From positions 50,464,443 to 50,528,442 of the forward strand of contig CP136068.1 in NCBI GenBank assembly GCA_032622095.1: 64,000 nt of DNA. The letters run 5' to 3'. The translations under genes were made by a program, and so were the position numbers. The notes under the pieces were generated by a model. It saw only the letters and a program-made list of their open reading frames with translations, was not told the origin of the DNA and did not search any database. Position 1 is the stretch's first letter. The number at the start of each line of letters is the position of its first letter. The DNA is from Siphonodentalium dalli (taxonomy: Eukaryota > Mollusca > Scaphopoda > Gadilida > Siphonodentaliidae). Positions 56,584 through 64,000 of the stretch are shown here, piece after piece.

Positions 56584-57801
56584 ATGGATAATTCAACTGG
56601 TTCTTATCCCGGGAATAGTTCCCTGATTCGCGCAACTTCCGAGAATAATAGTGAGGCGCTTTTGACAGCGATTGATACACTCTATGCTATGGTTGGGTTT
56701 CTCACATTTGTGCTCAACTTTGGTGTGCTTCTTGTTGTATTCATTGACAAACTGCTTCGGAAAGACTCGCACTGTGCTGTGGTCTTAAGTTTGAGTATTA
56801 GTGATCTTACTGTTGGATTTTGCGTCATGGTAAGGACTCTAATTTCACGAATAGATTCGCTAAAGACATCGAGCATGTGTTTAATCGGTTGGTCTTTGTA
56901 TTTCACGTCGGTCAGTGTTTCCAATCTACAAATCATATTCATATGTACATCAAGAATTATAGCGATCAAATTTCCTCACAAATTCAAGAATATATTCACC
57001 ATCAAGATAATCATTTTTTCCATTGTGGTGATGTGGGTCACAACCCTGATTGAGTATGGTATTCCAATCTCGTTTTGGGTTCGAGATCCTTTCAAAGTAC
57101 GAAGAGGATGTTCACCGTTCACCTTTGTTACGGACGCACTAGAACTCTACCGTCTGTATGCATTGGACTCTCTGTTCCGTTCCCTTATCATAATTATTGT
57201 ATTTACTTTTCTTCTGAGACAACTCTATTTGAAACGCCGGAACAAAATTGGACCGAATATCTGCTCAGAAGATAGGATTAGGGAGTCGTCCTCAGATAAA
57301 CGACAACAGAACACAGTCGGAACAAGTTGCAACTCATACGACAAAGAGCGGAACGCCACGATTAATGCCGATTCTAACCAAGAAGGATTGAAACCTACAT
57401 GTAATAAAAGTGAAGACTCGGGATTTATCGGAATATCCAGCAACTCTGTTCCATCTAGTTCGACGCAACCCGGGGACAATGCCGGTACATCTAGCCAGAT
57501 CAGAAGACCTACCCCAGCGACCACGAACCAACAACGCCGAAGCTCGGAAGACGAGGCCATTCGAAGCTTAACATTCGTTGTTGTTACGTGTTCCTTAGTG
57601 TCAATACCACCCATGCTTTTTCTATTAATGAGCACATACACTGTGACCATGGAATACGGGAATTTGTTTCGCGGAATGAGGGGCCTTTTACTGGCCTTGA
57701 CCAATGTCAATTCAGTCATCAATCCGATCGCCTACGCGTTCACAATGAAGAAGTTCAGAGACGCAATTAGAAGAAGATTCAGGAACGGTCGTAACAATTA
57801 G
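56584..57801 (+). CDS. Intronless rhodopsin-family (class A) GPCR, orphan
   Basis: 405 residues form a seven-helix plasma-membrane receptor that would couple an extracellular signal to G proteins. The N-terminus has sequons at N3, N11 and N21 and no signal peptide. TM1 (about 30-54) has N45; TM2 (64-88) has SISDLTVG with D74; TM3 starts with C99, which can pair with C176 of loop 2, and ends in SRI (123-125) where DRY is usual; TM4 has W151; TM5 lacks the usual Pro. Loop 3 is about 110 residues, Ser/Thr/Asn-rich and probably phosphorylated. TM6 lacks CWxP (VSIPP instead). TM7 has NSVINPIAYAF, a clear NPxxY, followed by basic helix 8 (KKFRDAIRRRF). There is no Asp at the amine-binding position of TM3, so it is not an aminergic receptor. 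The start ATG follows the sequence AGGACG, and a GTG-start alternative is not needed. The ligand is unknown. The absence of stops over 1.2 kb and the conserved motifs indicate a functional gene. Confidence 0.93.
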   Translation: MDNSTGSYPGNSSLIRATSENNSEALLTAIDTLYAMVGFLTFVLNFGVLLVVFIDKLLRKDSHCAVVLSLSISDLTVGFCVMVRTLISRIDSLKTSSMCLIGWSLYFTSVSVSNLQIIFICTSRIIAIKFPHKFKNIFTIKIIIFSIVVMWVTTLIEYGIPISFWVRDPFKVRRGCSPFTFVTDALELYRLYALDSLFRSLIIIIVFTFLLRQLYLKRRNKIGPNICSEDRIRESSSDKRQQNTVGTSCNSYDKERNATINADSNQEGLKPTCNKSEDSGFIGISSNSVPSSSTQPGDNAGTSSQIRRPTPATTNQQRRSSEDEAIRSLTFVVVTCSLVSIPPMLFLLMSTYTVTMEYGNLFRGMRGLLLALTNVNSVINPIAYAFTMKKFRDAIRRRFRNGRNN

Positions 57802-58890
57802 ACATGAATGCGCATGCGTGTAACTTTGATGGCAAACATATAAGTAAATATTAGAGAGCTTCACATACGCGTATATATGTGTTGGTTGTTCCTTCAACGT
57901 ATAATATATATATATACAACGAATAACACAATTATATATTTATGGTAGGTGGTTTTCACGTCTGAATAGCAGCTCATTATATAGGTTACGGTATGTGGTA
58001 TTCACGATTATACATGTCGTCTGAATACCTGCTCATTTTGTTCAGATTTGTTTGAAATGACTGCATGTAGAGTGTTTCCGCGAGGTTACGTCATATTCGC
58101 AAAATTATTGTTTCTAAATATCTGTGATTATCACACCGCGTAATCAAATGGCCTGATCTGCACCAAAAAACTTCAGGTCCTGGAGTTAAATATCAGATTT
58201 GTTCGGACTGACTACGTCCCACCAATACTAATCATGACAATCCAAATTCAAATCAAATTCAAATCAATTAAATTATATTATTACAAACCAAGAGAAGAGA
58301 AATTATCGCCAGCCGTTGCCGAAATAAAATTAGTCATAATCATCAGCCAATTGATGGTGGATTCTAATAGGAAGAAGAAGTTCAATAACCGTTCATAATA
58401 TTAATAACTTGTGTTGAAATTATAGCTTGACTATGTTTATGTTTTGACGTGAACTAATATGCGCCTGTTCAATGTGTTTTGTCATAATGTCTAAAATGTG
58501 TGTATGTATATGTAAAATACCATGCATCGATTAAGTGTCTCCATTTCTGAAAGAGTGCCATAAATGTGTTCGTGGATACCGATTTCGTTCAAAGGGACAC
58601 GTTAAAGGGAACCAAGGCACCCACAGTAGGATATATGTGCAAAAAAGTACAAACGTCAGTAAAATCATCACCACACTATTGAACGTGGAGTAAAAGACAA
58701 AGTTTATTCATATGTTACTTTTTATAGCTTTCCAATAACGAAATTTCGCGCGACGATACCATTGCTTTGTGAACAAAAACAGGCCATGCGCACGGGTGTA
58801 GATATCAAACAATATGTGATCCTCCATAGGATAGGGTATCATATAATATGTGATCCTCGTCTCAGGAGTCACTCGTGGCTCAATGCAGGC
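57802..58890. other. 3' flank of the GPCR gene
   Basis: A candidate poly-A signal AATAAA lies at 58323-58328. No other gene is visible. At 58592-58640 a solo copy of the TTAAAGGGA repeat of the giant palindrome occurs. Confidence 0.45.
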
Positions 58891-58972
58891 AGGATCATAT
58901 ATCAAACTGAGAGGATATGGTGATCCCATGAAAAGGGGATCACCATATCCTCTCATTTTGATATGTGATCCT
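58891..58972. repeat. Near-perfect palindrome
   Basis: AGGATCATATATCAAACTGA and its complement, with GAGGATATGGTGATCCC in the inner stem, form a hairpin with arms of about 37 nt and a very short loop. Shorter TATGTGATCCTC repeats precede it (58813 and 58851). Confidence 0.92.
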
Positions 58973-60368
58973 AAAATAAGAAAATATTTTTATTAACCAA
59001 ATAACGGAGATATTTGAAGAAGTGTTTTTGACGAAATAACGGAAATATTTGAAGAAGTGTTTTAAAGAGCGTTCCCGAAACCTCCCCCAAGACCACCCAC
59101 CCTATAGAAGAATTTGACTTATATTTGACCAGAGTTTATCTATTGTGGTGTTGTAATTTCTCATACAAATCGCCGTTATTTAGTAAAGGGACATTCTTTA
59201 TAGAGTTATTACCCTTCATATAAAATCGCTAAAAACAGATAAAGATCGCATATCAAAACCTGTGTTATCCTCCGTAGGATCAGATATCGTTTATAGTCTA
59301 CACTCGTGCGCATTAGGTGACAAAAATGGTACAGTGATTTGTCGACAACCTTCGCTAATCGCGTACTAGTAATGAGTTCAAATATTTTAGTATACATATG
59401 ATAAACAAAATATTTGTCAATGCTTTGGCTATTTTACGCGTCAAGTTGTTATAACACTTTGGTACATGTATCGTATTGGACTAATTTAACTATGTGACAG
59501 TCAGTAATTAAGCTATTTAGAAGGCACGTTTTCATAATTAGCCAGGATCAAACACACGTACGTGTAACTTGTGTGTTACAATTGCCAATGAAAGTCACGT
59601 GACTCACGTGACCATGATGCCTACACGGTCAAGCCGTTATGAAGTTTTGTGTCAATCCTCTAGCTTTTCGAAACTTGTAGTGAAGAGGAATAATTCAACA
59701 TTTTGCTTATCGAATGACCGATCAGCACTGCAAGCAGAAACGACCAATAAAACAGTTCAGTTGTCTCGTTTTCTCTATATCCGACTATTATGTACAAGTT
59801 GGTCGATATAATTATATAAATGTGTATGTCTGGCGCCGTAAAATCACATGACATTTCTCGCCAAGTGCGTATCCAAAGTTCCAAACATGCAATACCATAG
59901 CAACACAAATTACAAGGTACACGTATTTGCGGCTGATTCTAGCTAATTATTCTCCAAAAAAAATACGAAAGATGTTACACATATATCATTAAAAGTGCTT
60001 TAATGAAGATAGATTTTCAATAAAAGAAACATACACATTCCTATAAAAAATAGCCATGCACATTTTCTGTTCCAATACGTTGACAAAAGGATAAGTCAAA
60101 TATTTTCTATTGGCAGAAACTCATGTTCATCGGAATTTCGGAACCCAGGTTACTATTTACGTCCCTGAATCTATAGCACTGTTCAGGAAAGATAACTCAA
60201 GGGATACACCATTATATTACAGAAAATGTCTTTCTGTCCGTTAGTTTGTGGCTCGCATGAGATGGCACAAGGATAGTACGAGCGGCAAAAACCTCGACTG
60301 TTATTGTTCCACGATCGTGGTGCATGTATTTTCTTAATTTGACATGTCTTATGCTGCTTTGACTGTAA
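58973..60368. other. No gene recognised
   Basis: AT-rich with chance frames only. A direct repeat of about 40 nt (ATAACGGA(G/A)ATATTTGAAG) occurs at 59003 and 59037. Confidence 0.45.
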
Positions 60369-60469
60369 ACACCCCTGGTCAAGTGTTCATGCTAATATTC
60401 TATGATGCTGGTGGTCCTGCTGAATTTCTATGATGCGGGTAGGGCAAACTGATGCAGTTAAGAAAAAGT
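60369..60469 (+). repeat. Inverted-pair member, left
   Basis: ACCCCTGGTCAAGTG and CTGCTGAATTTCTATGATGC recur inverted at 61843-61944 with several small differences. The pair may bound an element of about 1.6 kb with no recognisable transposase, inside which the MITE at 61457 has inserted. Confidence 0.65.
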
Positions 60470-61076
60470 ACTGTTATTTTTCTAAAGTTGTCATTTTTGC
60501 GGTGTTTGGCTAATTCGAGCAATTTTAGGAAAAACAAACAGTGAAAAATATAATAATAATACCTGCACTGGTGTTTCTAAAACTTCGTTTGTAACCATCT
60601 CGATTTTCAACAACTAATACAACCAGTATTAAAATTATTTCGCAGTAACTATGTTTTTGAACGCTTGATACGCACAATGGCATTTCAGATTATCGGAACA
60701 CCGCGAAAAGACAAATTAAAGAATATAACGCCATGTACCTTTCCGAAATCACAAAACACCACACTGTTATCCCCATTCTAATGCTCTTCGAACTTATAAA
60801 CGTTAATTAGACAAACAAATGCCTCGTAATTATCAACGAAATGTGCGGCCATAGAAAACACTCTTTTTATTTTAAATTTAATGCGCTAGATAAAATATAG
60901 TCCCTCAATTAGCATCGCTTTTATCGTTAAAAATGCTGATAAACATGAAAAATTGCCACCTCAAATAGAAATAAATATGCACAACATTATTAGTTTCTGC
61001 ATGTACCTGATGTCTTTTTCAGATGTTTACCACTTACAAAGTACGGTTTTGATTTTACCGCCAACTTGAAGTTGAA

Positions 61077-61301
61077 TTGAAACAATGGAAAATTATTTAC
61101 TCAATGCGATGTATTTCACGCCGTGTCTGTCGCGGTTTCATATCAAGAAATTTGGTCAATATCGAGACACTGACATTGGTGGGAATTAACGATGTGGTGT
61201 TTTTGTATTTTCTGAAAGTACATGTATACAATGGCGAATGTACTGACTGTCAATTTTCGACAAAAGCGACGCCGCCGGTTTGTTTATATACAACGAGCTA
61301 G
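61077..61301 (+). other. Weak open frame of 74 codons
   Basis: The frame from 61077 (starting TTG in the sequence context TTGAAACAATGG) reads through ISRRVCRGFISRNLVNIETL. No homology was recognised and it probably arises by chance. Confidence 0.15.
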
Positions 61302-61456
61302 TAACGGAAGTCAGTAGCAAAGGCGCCAACTTTATACATCTACTCCGTAACGTCGCCGGTATGTATTGCGTAAGGTTGACGTTATGGAGAGAAACGGAAC
61401 AGTGAGCAGGGCTGGATTGGGCATGGCCGAGATTAGGAATTCAGCTAAGGTAGCGG

Positions 61457-61696
61457 GGTAATGTCGCAAGAGCTATACTCGTCCTTGACCTCAATAAATG
61501 GTATACTCGTAGGGCGCGCATCTATAATCTCAAATCGACTAAATTCCACCCGCATGTGTAATTTGACTTATATATCAAGATGTTCCACCCACTTTGGTGT
61601 TCTAGAAACCACCCGAAAAAGACCCGTTAATTAGTTGAATATAACGTGACTGCAAATTCTGAGGTGAAGGTCGAGTATAGCTCTTGCGACATTACC
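61457..61696. mobile_element. MITE, 240 bp
   Basis: Terminal inverted repeats of about 36 bp (GGTAATGTCGCAAGAGCTAT on the left, its complement ending at 61696) bound a non-coding interior. The superfamily is not identified because a target duplication is not obvious. Confidence 0.85.
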
Positions 61697-61779
61697 TCTC
61701 TATCTTCAGCTAACGGCAATATTGGCGCGTAGGAATTTCTAACATTGAAGCGGTGAACCGGACTATACATTGCGACAGG

Positions 61780-61980
61780 TTATTGATGAATAACCCCCCG
61801 CAAATATGTGGTGTTTCCGGGGGTATATTGGCCTAAGTGCATTTTTGTTAACACCATCAGCTTGCCCTCACATGCAGCATCATAGAAATTCAGCAGGGAC
61901 CCAACCGCATTAGCACATTCAGCAAGACCACTTGACCAGGGGTGGTAAAGTCCCTGTTTCATTGTTAGATTCAACGTCAT
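61780..61980 (-). CDS. Small frame within the inverted-pair repeat
   Basis: 66 codons (MTLNLTMKQGLYHPWSSGLA, then ECANAVGSLLNFYDAACEG and GQYTPGNTTYLRGVIHQ). The composition looks protein-like and half of it is repeated, degraded, at 60369-60469, so it is probably a remnant of a repeat-encoded protein. I do not recognise the family. Confidence 0.35.
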   Translation of the reverse strand: MTLNLTMKQGLYHPWSSGLAECANAVGSLLNFYDAACEGKLMVLTKMHLGQYTPGNTTYLRGVIHQ

Positions 61981-62565
61981 TCATGTCGTGCGACGTCAAA
62001 GTGGTTACAATCCATACATGACCATATGATTTTCAGTAATAGATTTGTAACACATGTATAACTGAATGTATGGAACGATGAATATACCTTTAAATAATGT
62101 GCCATACATTAATGGCTTGATTTGAAGCTATGTCGCCTGGTTTTGCATCTATACGATGACCGGTGTCCCTTGGGTGGCGAAAACAAACAACATGTTTAGA
62201 TCGAGAACTTCTAACTTCAAACGTCAGCCACTGTTAAACTGGGCTAGCTACCTATACATTCACCTCACTCCACGTCCATATACTAGGGTGTCTAGCGATT
62301 ACATGCATCGGGTGACATTTGGAAACTGATAGCTACCGACGTATGAAACAGGACGTGGCTTGATAGTTTTCCTTTGGGGGAATGGAGAATGTCCACCTTG
62401 TAATTTCCAACTGACCCCCCCCCCCCTCCCTTGGACCACGCTAGACTACCAAATTCGTGTAATAACAATTGTACCCCGTAGCTTGAAATTTCGTAACTTG
62501 CATCTGACAGCCTTGATTTTTAGTTTATTTTAATGAATAGTAGTCTTTGACAATGGCTGAATAAG
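61981..62565. other. No gene; poly-C tract
   Basis: Non-coding. A C homopolymer of about 14 nt lies near 62411-62425. Confidence 0.5.
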
Positions 62566-63617
62566 ATGGAAAGGCAAGTAGAGAAACTTGTACACATTTT
62601 GGGAAAATATGAAGAAAACCATAACAAAGAAATTGACATCCGGTTTGAATCGTTCAAAAAAAAAAAATACAAAGCAAAGTTAGAGAAGTATACAACAGAG
62701 ACAAGCGATAAATGAATACATTTGAAACCACAATATCAAATTTGCAGACCCGTATAACAAAATTAGACGAAAAATATATTATGGAGCGCGGCGAATCACA
62801 CAGAAGAGCAGATGCCAGCACGCTGGATAATAATATTAAACACATTGATGACCAACATAAGTGCATAGTCCAAAAACTTGAAGAAGAGCTGAAAGAAATG
62901 CAGAGAAGATAGAAACTAGAAGATAACACAACGAAACCTTAACCCTTTCAGTGCCAAGTCCGATTTGTTTATCAACCCATATTTCCTTGATCATTTTTCA
63001 TATTTATTGATTATAATAATGTGATACATTGATGGAAAGAGCGCATAGACATTGATGGAAAGAGCTCTTAGTGCTCTTTCCATCAATGTATCACATTATT
63101 ATAATCAATACATTTGAAAAATGATTAAGGAAATATTGGTAGATACAAAAATCGGACTTGGCTCTGAAAGGGTTAAAGTACTTGACCCGGAAGAATACCA
63201 AAACCAAAGACAAGAATAATAACATAATAGCCGTAATTATACCCGAAAAACCAACCGAAGAAGACATAATAGAAACAAACAACACGATAAGAAACATAAC
63301 TAGCCTGAACAATATCATCTCATTTGAACCTATCATAACACAGACATGGACCGGTGAAAATAACATAAAATAACAAAACACACAGAGAGCAGATGATCAA
63401 AACACACAGAGAGCAGATTATCAAAGGGGGAATTCAGTTCAACCGAGAAGAAAGTATACAGTCGACGGACATCATAAGGTATATTTCAACAGGGAGTGTT
63501 CAAAAGAACCGAATAAACAATATGAACACAGAAAAGAGCTTCGTAAACGACGGAAATAATAAAAATAAAAAAACGGCATACAGAACATGGCGTCAGTTGA
63601 GTACCATAACCTCTTGA
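62566..63617 (+). pseudogene. Coiled-coil LINE ORF1-like remnant, split by a MITE
   Basis: Frame one (62566-62715, MERQVEKLVHILGKYEENHN) is lysine/glutamate-rich and coiled-coil-like. Frame two starts at the overlapping ATGA (62712) and runs MNTFETTISNLQTRITKLDE to KLEEELKEMQRR. After the MITE further charged frames follow (63158-63373: NIIAVIIPEKPTEEDI; 63393-63617). The heptad pattern is typical of LINE ORF1 proteins but no RNA-binding motif is left. The ATGA overlap could be a frameshift mutation or coupled re-initiation. Confidence 0.45.
62944..63172. mobile_element. piggyBac-type MITE with TTAA duplications
   Basis: Flanked on both sides by TTAA (62940-62943 and 63173-63176) and bounded by CCCTTTCAGTGCC / GG(C)TCTGAAAGGG. 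The arms are about 100 nt and nearly perfect, so the element forms one large hairpin. TTAA targets and CCC(T)TT ends are diagnostic of the piggyBac superfamily. It encodes nothing and would depend on a transposase in trans. Confidence 0.88.
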
Positions 63618-64000
63618 CAATATACAGTGATAATACTGTGCTTACATTTGCATCAGCATGTTTCCGTCACCGAATCATCACTGTAATTTCCTTAAATATT
63701 TGACTAATAATGCATGGCATTGATCTGACATTGATGGTTGTCCTAACACATTGTTCTTATTCGGTAGCCGACCACTTGTACTTTAAGTCACACAACGAAT
63801 ACGTAATTCGGTTCCGGAACCAATCAATTGATAAGTGAATGAGATTACAATTGAGAAGCTCCTTTTAATGGATATTGCTCTAAACGAGTAACAAAGAAGC
63901 AACTTAATTCGGGCTGTAAAATCATACATATCTTCGACATCACGCTTCGGCTAGTAGAAGAACAAATATCTGAGGAAAAAATTAAATTAAACATTAATAT
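63618..64000. other. No gene recognised
   Basis: Non-coding sequence to the end of the window. Confidence 0.4.

Noticed and set aside
56435-56626. 63-codon frame overlapping the GPCR start
   Set aside because: It is out of frame with the receptor, has no recognisable motif and probably lies in the 5' UTR.

Overview
The window looks like nuclear DNA of a marine invertebrate. It is AT-rich, has no operons, is crowded with non-LTR retrotransposon (LINE) remnants, Helitrons, foldback elements and microsatellites, and contains exon-like segments with GT/AG borders and one intronless rhodopsin-type receptor gene. The LINE types (CR1-like, L1/Tx1-like, and families with a Cys/His zinc-binding C-terminus) recall molluscan or other lophotrochozoan genomes. 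That placement is inference from memory and no species can be named.

Layout: 1-4.3 kb is largely non-coding, with a MITE-like inverted repeat beside one transmembrane-coding exon (1262-1385). 4.3-7.8 kb holds a nearly complete but frameshifted CR1-like LINE (minus). A tRNA-derived SINE lies at 9.85 kb, followed by a second, heavily decayed LINE (10.0-13.3 kb, minus) that keeps a 2A-like motif ahead of its endonuclease. 14-20 kb holds an inverted sequence pair, a hairpin, a LINE 3' fragment and a tandem non-coding module rich in AAGATGGC motifs. 21-26.4 kb contains two copies of a 173-nt exon-like segment around a nested inverted-repeat element. 26.7-30.6 kb carries two more LINE remnants. 31.0-32.1 kb is a perfect head-to-tail pair of short Helitrons, and two related ones lie inverted at 37.0 and 38.0 kb. 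32-36.5 kb is tandem-repeat DNA with a foldback whose loop is copied from about 3 kb away. 38.8-41.6 kb is a 2.8-kb palindromic element. 43.4-46.2 kb is satellite and polypurine DNA.

The most striking structure is a giant inverted repeat of about 9.6 kb (46,558-56,124). Its arms are several kilobases long and its short central spacer carries a decayed C2H2 zinc-finger gene. The 3' end of that gene is present in both arms. A younger, intact LINE and a 0.8-kb nested element lie only in the left arm. The arms share a module of about 400 bp with the smaller palindrome at 38.8 kb, so the two belong to one family of large foldback elements marked by paired AAGATGGC/AAAATGGC motifs.

The only complete protein-coding gene of probable host function is the orphan class A GPCR at 56,584-57,801, about 460 bp outside the giant palindrome. 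The remaining 6 kb is non-coding apart from a LINE ORF1-like coiled-coil remnant interrupted by a piggyBac-type MITE with TTAA duplications.
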